Below, piece by piece: positions 17,543 to 25,904 of a DNA stretch of 64,000 bases. The position numbers and the translations under genes are program-made. Position 1 is the stretch's first letter; each line of letters opens with the position of its first letter. The notes under the pieces were generated by a model, which saw only the letters and a list, made by a program, of their open reading frames with translations, was not told where the DNA came from and ran no database searches. The stretch lies in contig NZ_CP143542.1 of assembly GCF_046237605.1 (NCBI RefSeq), positions 3,720,001-3,784,000 on the forward strand, given 5' to 3'. This stretch comes from Paraperibacillus marinus. GTDB taxonomy: Bacteria; Bacillota; Bacilli; Bacillales; DSM-1321.

Positions 17543-17614
17543 CGCCCTCGGCAGGAATCGAACCCACATCTTAAGAACCGGAATCTCACGTGCTATCCGT
17601 TGCACCACGAGGGC
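17543..17614 (-). tRNA. tRNA-Arg, anticodon CCG
   Basis: Cloverleaf by eye on the minus strand: acceptor GCCCTCG with CGAGGGC, D stem GTGC/GCAC, anticodon stem TGAGA/TCTTA with loop TTCCGGT (anticodon CCG, reads CGG), and T arm with GGTTCGATTCC. Discriminator base G; CCA is not encoded. It lies between the accessory stretch and clpP; in B. subtilis a tRNA-Arg gene also neighbours clpP. tRNA-Arg genes are common integration sites, but no attachment repeat was found here. Confidence 0.95.
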
Positions 17615-17812
17615 AAGTTATTAATGTTCCCAGAAAGATATTATATTTCACTTCCAAGCTTTTTGCAAGGTTAAATTATGTTTAAAACGGATAAGTTTGG
17701 GTATCATGGTTAAAGTATTTAATTTGCTGCTAAAAGGGCAGGCTTTTACTTAGTATTTACTACATAGCGGAATTTATGTCGAAGGAAACTTTGTGTAAAT
17801 TGCAGTGTAACG

Positions 17813-17829
17813 TTTGACCTAAATTGACC
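17813..17829. promoter_or_regulatory. CtsR operator overlapping the clpP promoter
   Basis: TTTGACC, three bases, ATTGACC. Reverse complement GGTCAAT-TTA-GGTCAAA matches the CtsR heptad repeat with one base different. It overlaps a likely -35 (TTGACC at 17814-17819) that is 18 bases from a TATCAT -10 at 17838-17843. This implies heat-shock and protein-stress control of clpP. Confidence 0.88.
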
Positions 17830-17897
17830 AATAAGTGTATCATATGGTTAGGATGAATAATCCATTTGGGTTACTTGTTTAAAGGAGGAGAAATTAG

Positions 17898-18506
17898 ATG
17901 AATTTAATTCCTACAGTAATTGAACAGACAAACCGCGGTGAGCGTGCTTATGATATTTATTCACGCCTGCTTAAGGACCGTATTATCATGCTCGGAAGCG
18001 CAATCGATGACAATGTGTCTAACTCTATTGTAGCACAGCTTTTGTTCCTTGAAGCGGAGAATCCTGAGAAGGATATCTATCTGTACATTAACAGCCCGGG
18101 CGGCAGCATCACTGCCGGTATGGCTATCTATGATACAATGCAGTTCATCAAGCCTAAGGTTTCTACGATCTGCATTGGCATGGCTGCATCCATGGGTGCA
18201 TTCCTGCTTGCAGCTGGTGAAAAGGGCAAACGTTATGTGCTTCCTAACAGTGAGGTTATGATCCATCAGCCGCTTGGCGGAGCACAGGGTCAGGCTACCG
18301 AGATCGAGATTGCCGCGAAACGCATTCTCTTCCTTCGTGAAAGATTGAATCAGATTCTTTCTGAGCGTACAGGCCAGCCTCTTGAGGTTATTTCACGCGA
18401 TACAGAGCGCGATAACTTCATGACTGCTGAAAGAGCCGTAGAATACGGCCTGGTTGACAAGATCATGACTCGTAATGACCTTGAAAAGGGAAAACTGGAT
18501 AAATAA
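17898..18506 (+). CDS. clpP: ATP-dependent Clp protease proteolytic subunit
   Basis: Serine peptidase forming the tetradecameric chamber used by ClpC, ClpX and ClpE. 202 residues. Catalytic triad visible: Ser98 (GMAASMGAF), His123 (MIHQPLGG) and Asp172 (RDTERDNF). The N-terminus MNLIPTVIEQTNRGERAYDI is the usual Bacillus form. AAAGGAGGAG precedes the ATG. Monocistronic, with a CtsR box at the promoter and a strong terminator shared with crh. Confidence 0.99.
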   Translation: MNLIPTVIEQTNRGERAYDIYSRLLKDRIIMLGSAIDDNVSNSIVAQLLFLEAENPEKDIYLYINSPGGSITAGMAIYDTMQFIKPKVSTICIGMAASMGAFLLAAGEKGKRYVLPNSEVMIHQPLGGAQGQATEIEIAAKRILFLRERLNQILSERTGQPLEVISRDTERDNFMTAERAVEYGLVDKIMTRNDLEKGKLDK

Positions 18507-18510
18507 TTTA

Positions 18511-18552
18511 AAAAGAGGCTCTGCTCCCTTTTGGGGAGCGGAGCCTCTTCTA
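18511..18552. terminator. Bidirectional terminator between clpP and crh
   Basis: AAGAGGCTC and GCTCCC pair with GGGAGC and GAGCCTCTT around a TTTT-containing loop, with A and T runs outside. It serves the convergent genes on both sides. Confidence 0.92.
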
Positions 18553-18553
18553 A

Positions 18554-18811
18554 TTAATCCTGTTTTTGGACAAACGCTTGCAGCGCTTCGAGCGCTTCTT
18601 CTTCATCATTGCCCTCAGCCACAAGCTTGACTTCTGTACCCGCGCTTACCGCAAGGCTCATCAGTCCCATGATGCTCTTTGCATTAACCTTTTTCCCATC
18701 CTTCTCCAGGAACACATCGGCTGAATACCGGTTTGCTTCCTGGACAAAAAGTGCGGCCGGCCTTGCCTGCAATCCGGTTTTCAATCGCACCTGCACTACT
18801 TTTTCTACCAT
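18554..18811 (-). CDS. crh: Catabolite-repression HPr-like protein Crh
   Basis: HPr paralogue that acts as CcpA corepressor when phosphorylated at Ser46 by HPr kinase (hprK is also in this window). 85 residues. The catalytic His15 of HPr is Gln here (LKTGLQARPAA), so it cannot take part in PTS transfer; Ser46 is present in NAKSIMGLMSLA. These two residues define Crh. The ATG start has GGGGAGG upstream; a longer open frame upstream runs into whiA and was rejected. It follows whiA on the same strand. Confidence 0.97.
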   Translation of the reverse strand: MVEKVVQVRLKTGLQARPAALFVQEANRYSADVFLEKDGKKVNAKSIMGLMSLAVSAGTEVKLVAEGNDEEEALEALQAFVQKQD

Positions 18812-18917
18812 CTGCTTTTTCCTCCCCTGCACCTTTTTATTATTTATGTTGTAAAACAGTTGAGTATTATCTTTATTTATCCTAAGTTTCAAAGATGTAA
18901 GCGCGGTGTGTGCAATT

Positions 18918-19862
18918 TCATGAAATCGGTTCCCCGACCCGGAGCTTTTCAGCAATCTCATCGATTTTCCGAAGCCTGTGGTTGATCCCAGACTTGCTGA
19001 TGCTGCCGCCGGATACCATTTCCCCAAGCTCTTTCAGGGTTATATCCTGATAAGCCACCCTGAGCTCAGCAATTTCCCGCAGCTTGTCAGGCAGCACACT
19101 CAGGCCGATAGTGGATTCAATGAGCTTAATGTTTTCCACCTGCCGGAGCGAGGCACCGATGGTCTTATTAAGGTTGGCAGTTTCACAATTGACGAGCCGG
19201 TTGACCGAGTTCCTCATATCCCTGACGATCCTGACATCCTCAAACCTGAGGAGTGCACTGTGTGCGCCAATGATATTCAAGAATTCGGCTATCTTTTCCG
19301 CTTCCTTCAGGTACGTGATATAGCCTTTTTTGCGCTCCAGCGTTTTGGCCTTCAAGTCGAATCCATTCATCAATTCACAAAGCTTATCATTGTGCTCCTT
19401 GTACATGGAGGCAATTTCCAGATGATACGAAGAAGTTTCAGGATTATTGACCGAGCCTCCCGCAAGGAATGCCCCTCTGAGGTAAGAGCGCCTGCAGCAC
19501 TTCTTAGCTATCAATTCGCTTGAGATGTCGTGGTGGATGGTGAAGCCCTCGCCGATAATCTTCAGGCTGAGGAGGATTTCCTGGGCCATCTGCGAAAGAC
19601 GGACTATGTAGACATTGTTTTTCTTCAGCTTCATCTTCTTCCGTACGAGCAGTTCTACCTGCACCTCAAAGCTTTTCTTTAACAGCGTATAAATCCTTCT
19701 CGCGATTGCCGCGTTTTCAGTCTGGACATCTACCACCAGTTTCCGGTTTGAGAAAGATATGCTGCCGTTCATCCGGATTAAGGCTGACAGTTCGGCACGC
19801 GCACAGCAATCCTTCATCTCCAAAGTGGTGAGTTCTTTTTTTGTTTCTGATGCAAATGACAA
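18918..19862 (-). CDS. whiA: WhiA, DNA-binding regulator with LAGLIDADG-like domain
   Basis: Conserved Gram-positive regulator; in Bacillus it influences cell division and chromosome organisation rather than sporulation transcription alone. 314 residues. The homing-endonuclease-like domain includes SALIRMNGSISFSN and RSYLRGAFLAGGSVNNPE; the C-terminal HTH shows LRVAYQDITLKELGEMVSG followed by GGSISKSGINHRL. Part of the rapZ-yvcK-whiA-crh series, which is conserved across Firmicutes and Actinobacteria. Confidence 0.96.
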   Translation of the reverse strand: MSFASETKKELTTLEMKDCCARAELSALIRMNGSISFSNRKLVVDVQTENAAIARRIYTLLKKSFEVQVELLVRKKMKLKKNNVYIVRLSQMAQEILLSLKIIGEGFTIHHDISSELIAKKCCRRSYLRGAFLAGGSVNNPETSSYHLEIASMYKEHNDKLCELMNGFDLKAKTLERKKGYITYLKEAEKIAEFLNIIGAHSALLRFEDVRIVRDMRNSVNRLVNCETANLNKTIGASLRQVENIKLIESTIGLSVLPDKLREIAELRVAYQDITLKELGEMVSGGSISKSGINHRLRKIDEIAEKLRVGEPIS

Positions 19863-19915
19863 TTTGTATTCACCTCCTGTTGTATCCTTGATCTATTCTA
19901 AATTCCGAAAATTAC

Positions 19916-20884
19916 CTATTTGGATTCCTTTAATAAAATTTCATACAAAATTTCTGCGACCTTTGTGGTGTCATGACGGACCACATTGCCATCATAGCTG
20001 ACAATCGGCTCCTGCAGGACCTCGACGCCAAGTTTATCCAGACGTTCAAAGTCATAGACAACCGGCTTTGCATATTCCTCTTTATACTTCAGCTTGGCGC
20101 TTTGCGGGATTTCTTCATTATTCACAAGCACCGAGTCGATAAAGGCACAATCCATATGGTCATAAATAGCTTCAATATGGTCGCTTGCTGTAAAGTTGAG
20201 CGTTTCTCCAGCCTGGGTCATGAGATTGCAGATATACACCTTCTTCGCAGGCGCGCTGCATACCTCCCGCCCAAGCTCCGGTACCAAAAGATTGGGGAGG
20301 ATGCTTGTATAGAGGCTCCCAGGCCCGATGACAATCAAATCGGCGCTCCGGATTTCATCTATTGTTTCTGAAAGCGGTTTAATATCTTCAGGAGTCAAAA
20401 ACACCCGTTTGATTTTCTTTCCATACTGAGGTATTTTCGATTCACCCGTCACAATCGTACCGTCTTCCATCTCCGCATTCAGGACAACAATCTGGTTTGC
20501 GGCCGGAATGACCTTGCCGCGGACATTCAGGACCTTGCTCATTTCCTGGATGGCATGGACAAAATCCCCGGTAATGGAGGTCATGGCTGCAATGATCAGA
20601 TTGCCAAGCGAATGGCCTGTCAGTTCCTCGGAACGGCTGAACCGATGCTGAAACATCTGCTCAACGAGCGGTTCCACATCAGACAGGGCAGCCAGGACGT
20701 TCCTGACATCTCCGGGCGGTGGAATCTGCATATCATCCCTAAGCCGGCCGGAGCTTCCCCCATCATCCGCAACGGTCACGATTGCTGCTATATCGATTGG
20801 GTATTTCTTCAAACCCCTGATTAAAACCGGCAGGCCTGTTCCACCGCCTATGATTACAATTTTCGGCAAACGGTCATTTGGCAT
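19916..20884 (-). CDS. yvcK: YvcK/GlmR, UDP-sugar-binding morphogenesis factor
   Basis: CofD-like protein that binds UDP-GlcNAc and is needed for growth on gluconeogenic carbon sources and for cell-wall precursor supply (stimulates GlmS in Bacillus). 322 residues. The glycine-rich start IVIIGGGTGLPVLIRGLKK, TVADDGGSSGRLR, IPPPGDVRNVLAAL and GPGSLYTSILPNLLV are typical. The ATG lies inside the end of rapZ (11-base overlap), with AAAGGAAGGG upstream, so the two are translationally linked. Confidence 0.95.
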   Translation of the reverse strand: MPNDRLPKIVIIGGGTGLPVLIRGLKKYPIDIAAIVTVADDGGSSGRLRDDMQIPPPGDVRNVLAALSDVEPLVEQMFQHRFSRSEELTGHSLGNLIIAAMTSITGDFVHAIQEMSKVLNVRGKVIPAANQIVVLNAEMEDGTIVTGESKIPQYGKKIKRVFLTPEDIKPLSETIDEIRSADLIVIGPGSLYTSILPNLLVPELGREVCSAPAKKVYICNLMTQAGETLNFTASDHIEAIYDHMDCAFIDSVLVNNEEIPQSAKLKYKEEYAKPVVYDFERLDKLGVEVLQEPIVSYDGNVVRHDTTKVAEILYEILLKESK

Positions 20885-21773
20885 CGGTGAGTCCCTTCCT
20901 TTTCTCAATGTCCCGGTGGGTGATCTTGGTGTAGTAATCCTTTTTGAAGAAGTGGCCGATATATTCCGCAAGGGCGACGGAACGGTGCTGGCCGCCCGTA
21001 CATCCGATGGCGATGATCAGCTGCGCCTTGCCTTCCCTTTTATATTGAGGAAGCATGAAACCGAGCAGGTCTGTGACTTTTTCCAGGAACTTCTGCGTTT
21101 CGCTCCATTTCAGAACATACTGATTGACATCATCATCAAGGCCTGTCTTCGGCCTCATGGCGTCTATATAATGAGGATTGGGCAGGAATCTGACATCGAA
21201 GACCAGGTCGGCATCAATCGGCAGGCCGTGTTTGAACCCGAAGCTCATCACATTCACCATGAAGGTGCTGCTGTTGTTTACCGAAAACTCATCCAGAATC
21301 TTCTCTCTCAATTCGCGGGGCTTAAGATTGGTCGTGTTAAAAATGTATCTTGCCCGGCCTTTTAGGTCCTCAAGTATCTCCCGCTCCTGCTGTATCCCTT
21401 CAAGCGGCCGGCCCGCCGGTGCCAAAGGGTGTGTCCTTCTTGTTTCCTTGTATCTGCTGACAAGGACCGAATCCTCTGCATCAAGGAAAAGGATCTGCGG
21501 GGTAATCCATGCATTTTCACTCACCGAGTCCAGGGCGCTCGACAGGTGTTCAAAGAACTCCTTGCCGCCGCGCAGGTCCATCCCCAGGGCAACTTTGTTC
21601 ATCTTGCTGCCTGAGTCCTTCATCAGTTCAAGGAACTTGGGAAGAAGTGTAGGCGGCAGATTATCCACACAGAAAAAGCCCAGATCCTCAAAGCTTTGAA
21701 TGGCTACCGTTTTACCCGCGCCGGACATGCCTGTAATTATCACCAGCTGTATATCGTTAGACGAGCCGCTCAT
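20874..21773 (-). CDS. rapZ: RNase adapter/nucleotide-binding protein RapZ (YvcJ)
   Basis: P-loop protein; the Bacillus member (YvcJ) binds and hydrolyses nucleotides and affects competence, while the E. coli member controls GlmZ small-RNA decay. 299 residues. Walker A is GMSGAGKT (about 15-22); also FFCVDNLPPTLLPKF, DLRGGKEFF, RRTHPLAP and, in the C-terminal domain, GCTGGQHRSVALAE. It follows the nudix gene by 30 bases and overlaps yvcK. Confidence 0.95.
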   Translation of the reverse strand: MSGSSNDIQLVIITGMSGAGKTVAIQSFEDLGFFCVDNLPPTLLPKFLELMKDSGSKMNKVALGMDLRGGKEFFEHLSSALDSVSENAWITPQILFLDAEDSVLVSRYKETRRTHPLAPAGRPLEGIQQEREILEDLKGRARYIFNTTNLKPRELREKILDEFSVNNSSTFMVNVMSFGFKHGLPIDADLVFDVRFLPNPHYIDAMRPKTGLDDDVNQYVLKWSETQKFLEKVTDLLGFMLPQYKREGKAQLIIAIGCTGGQHRSVALAEYIGHFFKKDYYTKITHRDIEKRKGLTDAK

Positions 21774-21803
21774 TTGTGTTTCCCCTCTTTCCTTTCGACC
21801 GGA

Positions 21804-22262
21804 CTAACTCGGGTCGAGTCTATATGAAATCAATGAAAAATCCTGTGTGTATGTGAATGTGCCATAAATGATGCCAGTCCCATGCACCATATAATCCAGT
21901 ATATGGTGATCTCCGGCCGCCATCGGAAGCCTGCTGATCTCATCGAGAGGCTGCCAGGACAGCTCCCCTTCATCAGACTCTTCTAAATTTACACCGTCAA
22001 AATCTGTGGCATAAAAGGTGAACATCATCCACTCGGAAAGCACCTGGTCGCCATCCTTCATGATAAACGTGAAAATTCCTTTGATTTTTGGGTTTTTCAG
22101 GTAGATTCCCGTTTCTTCCCTATATTCACGGATACACGCATCCCTGATCGATTCGCCGGGCTCCATTTTCCCGCCGGGCGCAACAAACCAGCCCCGGCGC
22201 GGCTTTTTCAGCATTAACGCATGATTATTATGAACCAATAAACAATTTGTAACGCGCTGCAC
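21804..22262 (-). CDS. yvcI: Nudix hydrolase (YvcI-like)
   Basis: 152-residue Nudix-family hydrolase, which cleaves nucleoside diphosphates linked to another moiety. The full Nudix box is present: GGKMEPGESIRDACIREYRE followed by ETGI (pattern GX5EX7REXXEEXG). A start MQRVTNCLLVHNNHALMLKK and C-terminal strand pattern resemble 8-oxo-dGTP-type enzymes, but substrate cannot be read from sequence. It is the first gene of the conserved yvcI-rapZ-yvcK-whiA-crh block. Confidence 0.92.
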   Translation of the reverse strand: MQRVTNCLLVHNNHALMLKKPRRGWFVAPGGKMEPGESIRDACIREYREETGIYLKNPKIKGIFTFIMKDGDQVLSEWMMFTFYATDFDGVNLEESDEGELSWQPLDEISRLPMAAGDHHILDYMVHGTGIIYGTFTYTQDFSLISYRLDPS

Positions 22263-22573
22263 CGTTCCTCACCTCTTACTAAAGCATTGAAAAACTATAT
22301 ATAACAAGCTGTCTATCCAGCTTATGATGTGCTAAAAAATTCTATTTCATTTCATTATACTATTTTTGAAATGCCGCCACAATGAAGGAGAATTGTATTT
22401 TTAGCGAACTCTTCACGGCAAAAAAATGAGCACAGGCATCTGCCTGTGCTTTACAAAATAAATTTGTATAAAAGGGGGTCAATTTCTATTTTTATCTTAC
22501 CCATTTTTTGTTTCAAGCGTGTTACAGCAGAATTAAAACGGCATGACGAAAATGTAAATTATGGAATTGACGC
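22263..22573. other. Intergenic region, trxB to yvcI
   Basis: Holds the trxB terminator (22420-22450) and, downstream of it on the minus strand, the presumed promoter of the yvcI block. No gene or other motif could be supported. Confidence 0.5.
22420..22450 (-). terminator. Terminator after trxB
   Basis: On the minus strand AGCACAGGCA and TGCCTGTGCT pair around a two-base gap in the loop and are followed by CATTTTTTT. It is about 120 bases past the trxB stop. Confidence 0.75.
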
Positions 22574-23530
22574 TTATGATGGCTGTCCTGCTTTCAGGCT
22601 GTCCATAAGCTCCTCGATATAATGCTGGGCATTTTGTGCCGCAATACTTCCGTCACCGGTTGCCGTGACAATCTGACGCAGTGTTTTTTCCCGTATATCT
22701 CCTGCTGCGAAAATACCAGGCACTCTGGTTTCCATGCGCTCATTCGTCTCGATATATCCATTCACATTCGTTATTCCCAGATCCTCAAACGGTTTAGAAA
22801 GAGGCAGCATTCCGATATAGATAAAGACGCCGTCGGCCTTGAATTCCTGTTCCTGTCCGTCGATGGTGGAAACAAGTGTCACACTTCCGACCTTGCCGTC
22901 CTTATCATTGATTTCCTTGATGGTATGATTCCAGATGAAATCCACTTTCTCGTTATCGAAGGCACGCTGCTGCAGTATTTTTTGTGCACGCAGCTCATCC
23001 CTGCGGTGGACGATTGTCACCTTTGAAGCAAAGCGGGTCAAATACACTCCCTCTTCAACAGCTGAATCACCTCCGCCGATCACGACAAGCTCTTTGTTCC
23101 TGAAGAAAGCGCCATCGCAGACTGCACAATAAGAAACGCCGCGGCCGCCCAGTTCTTTCTCGCCAGGAACACCGATTTTCTTGTACTCGGCACCGGAAGA
23201 AATAATGATGGCCCTGCCTTTATATTCTTTATTGCTAACTTTAACGGTTTTATACTCTCTGCCATCTACAATGCTCTTCACATCGCCATAAGCATATTCA
23301 GCACCGAATTTCTTGGCATGATCGAACATTTTGGTGGAAAGCTCCGGTCCGAGGATTGTCTCAAAACCAGGGTAGTTCTCTACTTCCTCCGTGTTCGCCA
23401 TCTGTCCGCCCGGGACTCCGCGCTCGATCATCAGAGTGGATAAATTTCCGCGTGATGTATAAACAGCGGCGGTCATGCCGGCTGGTCCTGCACCGATAAT
23501 GATGACATCATAAATTTTTTCTTCAGACAT
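22574..23530 (-). CDS. trxB: Thioredoxin reductase
   Basis: NADPH:thioredoxin oxidoreductase with FAD, central to thiol balance. 318 residues. FAD-binding GAGPAGMTAAVYTSR near the N-terminus, redox pair C135-C138 (YCAVCDGAFF), NADPH motif GGGDSAVEEGVYLTRF and C-terminal FAD motif GIFAAGDIREKTLRQ. The ATG chosen has GAGGTGAAC upstream; an extended frame (12 residues) has no site. It heads the group with the yvc genes but has its own terminator. Confidence 0.98.
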   Translation of the reverse strand: MSEEKIYDVIIIGAGPAGMTAAVYTSRGNLSTLMIERGVPGGQMANTEEVENYPGFETILGPELSTKMFDHAKKFGAEYAYGDVKSIVDGREYKTVKVSNKEYKGRAIIISSGAEYKKIGVPGEKELGGRGVSYCAVCDGAFFRNKELVVIGGGDSAVEEGVYLTRFASKVTIVHRRDELRAQKILQQRAFDNEKVDFIWNHTIKEINDKDGKVGSVTLVSTIDGQEQEFKADGVFIYIGMLPLSKPFEDLGITNVNGYIETNERMETRVPGIFAAGDIREKTLRQIVTATGDGSIAAQNAQHYIEELMDSLKAGQPS

Positions 23531-23641
23531 ACTGTTCACCTCAATATATTTAAGCATCCATAGCAATGTATGCAGATATAAACCTAGTATTTCCTAAAGA
23601 TTATCCTATATTAGTCTACATCGTCCAAAAATCTGCTCATG

Positions 23642-25147
23642 CTAGACGAGCAGGTTATGGACGCTGTCTATATACTTCCTTAGTGTGCCCGGGGATATCC
23701 CATACTTTTCGGCCGCTTCTTTCTGGGTGATTTGCTCGTTCCTGAGCTTGTTCCAGATAAAATCAATGGAAGCTGCATAGGCCCGTTCATTTTTCAGCTG
23801 TCCATTCTGCTTTTCTGCCTCTATGTAAGCTGAATACCACATCAAAAAGAGGCCGGCTTCCGTCAGCTTTATTGGATGATAATGCTGAAAAAGAAGCTCT
23901 GCGACAGCATCTGCAAACTGAAGGTTTTTGCTCAGCTTCTGCCCCATTCCAGATGCAGTGGCTGCGTATTCCTTCTCTTTTTCCCCAAAGCGTTCATTAT
24001 CCTGAAAAGCCGTATGAGCGATAATCTTTTTGCGGTGGGAGGAATGAGCCGTCAGGAAAATGCCAAACAGCCTTTCTTCAGCCAAACCGCTCTGCAGCCG
24101 CTTAATGATGGAAGGAAAATGGTCTTCAAAGCCCGACACATCTCTTTCCTCATTCCACGGTTCCATCCCTTCCTTATCCGGGCTGAAGGAAAGAAGCTTC
24201 TTCCAGGCCTGTCTGGCCGTCTGCATATGGCCAAGATGGTATGCCGAATCTGCCAGCCAATAATAAAACGTGCTGTCCGGCTCAAAGCCTTTGCGCTGCA
24301 ATTGTTTCAGCCACTTATAGGCAAGCTCATACTGTCCGGTCATCGCGAAAGTCGCCCCAAGCTTAAACCGGTGCTCACTCATGATAGGCCGGATTTTATC
24401 CAGACCCGCCGTCAGTTCTGCCACTTTTTCTGTATTTTGTTCATAATAATTGAACACGAGCATATTGCACAGCGCGTGAAGATTGCCTGGATTTTTCTCC
24501 AGCACATCCTCAAGCACGGCAAACGCCTCATTTACCTGCCCCAGGTAAAAATGGGCAAGCGCCAAGTTATTATAAGCCGACCAAAAGTCCGGATATTCTT
24601 TTACAATCTCCTGCAATGAGGCAACCGCTTTAGGGAAATTGCCGGTTTCCAGCTGTTCCCGTGCCTGCTCCTGCTTGGTGATCAGGCCTTCCTGCCGGTC
24701 CAGATTCTCAAGTGTCTCACCGGACTCATCCAGTTCAAATGCGATCAAGTCGATCAGATCTTCCGCATCGTCGCTGAACTCTCCATCTTCTTCATGATCG
24801 AGGTAAAGATGTACTTGTTTATATGCTTCTTTAAACATGCCTAAATGGGCATAATTATTTGCTAAAAAATAGTGGCATTCATACATGAGGGGATCAAGAT
24901 TATGCAAAACATCCAGCAGCAGCTCATTTGAATACTCGTACTCACCAAGCTCTGTACAGACAATCGCAAGCTGGCACGCAATCATTGGCTCCGTACTTTC
25001 AAGCTCATGCGCCCTCTCGATGTATTTCCTCGCCTTATTTAAATCCCTGCGGTGAAAATACTTCAGCCCCTTGCTGAAATAATATTCCGCCGTCGGAAAA
25101 AATGAAAAAACCTGAGCCTTCCGCTCCGCCTTTGAATCCTTAGACAT
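23642..25147 (-). CDS. yvcD: TPR-repeat protein (YvcD-like)
   Basis: 501-residue helical-repeat protein. Tetratricopeptide-like repeats fill about residues 20-330 (for example YFSKGLKYFHRRDLNKARKY, LGEYEYSNELLLDVL, NLALAHFYLGQVNEAFAVL). The C-terminus looks like a short helix-turn-helix (TQKEAAEKYGISPGTLRKY). The role is unknown; such proteins are scaffolds. The start has GGAGG five bases upstream; an in-frame ATG eight codons earlier lacks a site. It sits between the his operon and trxB, as in B. subtilis. Confidence 0.85.
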   Translation of the reverse strand: MSKDSKAERKAQVFSFFPTAEYYFSKGLKYFHRRDLNKARKYIERAHELESTEPMIACQLAIVCTELGEYEYSNELLLDVLHNLDPLMYECHYFLANNYAHLGMFKEAYKQVHLYLDHEEDGEFSDDAEDLIDLIAFELDESGETLENLDRQEGLITKQEQAREQLETGNFPKAVASLQEIVKEYPDFWSAYNNLALAHFYLGQVNEAFAVLEDVLEKNPGNLHALCNMLVFNYYEQNTEKVAELTAGLDKIRPIMSEHRFKLGATFAMTGQYELAYKWLKQLQRKGFEPDSTFYYWLADSAYHLGHMQTARQAWKKLLSFSPDKEGMEPWNEERDVSGFEDHFPSIIKRLQSGLAEERLFGIFLTAHSSHRKKIIAHTAFQDNERFGEKEKEYAATASGMGQKLSKNLQFADAVAELLFQHYHPIKLTEAGLFLMWYSAYIEAEKQNGQLKNERAYAASIDFIWNKLRNEQITQKEAAEKYGISPGTLRKYIDSVHNLLV

Positions 25148-25201
25148 GAAGTCCTCCAATAAATCAAACATAGACTAACCAAAGCATTATACCACAAAAA
25201 A

Positions 25202-25256
25202 GGGAAATGGGGACCCCCACTTTGGGGGGACAGACCCCATTTCCCGATTATTTCCC
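25202..25256 (-). repeat. Palindromic repeat, copy 1 (end of hisIE)
   Basis: On the minus strand GGGAAATAATCGGGAAAT, then GGGGTCTGTCCCCCC, a short linker, and the inverted arm GGGGGTCCCCATTTCCC. GGGAAATGGGG (25202-25212) and CCCCATTTCCC (25235-25245) are perfect inverted arms. The TAA in GGGAAATAA is the stop codon of hisIE. Confidence 0.9.
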
Positions 25257-25904
25257 GGCGGCATGCCTTTCTTTGAGGACTTCCAGTACTTCCTGAAACG
25301 GAAGATTTTGCTCACGAAGCAGGACGAGCACATGGTAGAACAGGTCGGCGGTTTCCCATTTCAGTTCTTCCTGGTCCCTATTCTTCGCGGCGATGATCAC
25401 TTCCGCTGATTCCTCGCCGACTTTTTTAAGGATCTTGTCCACTCCCTTTTCAAAAAGATAAGTGGTATAAGATCCTTCCGGCCGCTCCTTTTCTCTCTGC
25501 TCCAGCAGCGCCTCGAGTTCAAGCAGAAAATCAACTGAAGTCTTCGCCCCTTCAACAGCGCCAGCTTCCTGTCCGTCAACATCCGTTAACAACAGGCTGT
25601 CCGTAAAGCAGCTTGCGGCGCCTGTATGGCAGGCAGGACCAGAGGGTTCAACAAGCACTAGCAGGGCATCGCTGTCACAATCCCATTTAATTTCCTGGAT
25701 ACTTTGTGTATTGCCGCTCGTGGCTCCCTTATGCCAGAGCTCCTGCCGTGAACGGCTGAAAAACCATGTTTCCTTTGATTCAATCGATAATTTCAGCGAT
25801 TCTTTATTCATATAAGCCAGGGTCAGCACTTCTTTTGTCCGGTAATCCTGCACGATGGCCGGCAGCAAGCCGTTTTCATCAAACTTCAGTTCATCTATGT
25901 TCAT
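25248..25904 (-). CDS. hisIE: Phosphoribosyl-AMP cyclohydrolase / phosphoribosyl-ATP pyrophosphatase
   Basis: Bifunctional enzyme for steps 2 and 3 of histidine synthesis. 218 residues. The cyclohydrolase domain (about 1-105) shows LAYMNKESL, WFFSRSRQELWHKGATSGN and metal ligands in WDCDSDALL and GPACHTGAASCF; the pyrophosphohydrolase domain (about 120-215) shows SYTTYLFEKGVDKILKKVGE and the EESAEVIIA helix. Last gene of the operon; overlaps hisF by four bases (ATGA). Its final codons, Gly-Lys-stop, are made by a palindromic repeat, so the C-terminus was probably reshaped by that element. Confidence 0.97.
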   Translation of the reverse strand: MNIDELKFDENGLLPAIVQDYRTKEVLTLAYMNKESLKLSIESKETWFFSRSRQELWHKGATSGNTQSIQEIKWDCDSDALLVLVEPSGPACHTGAASCFTDSLLLTDVDGQEAGAVEGAKTSVDFLLELEALLEQREKERPEGSYTTYLFEKGVDKILKKVGEESAEVIIAAKNRDQEELKWETADLFYHVLVLLREQNLPFQEVLEVLKERHAAGK

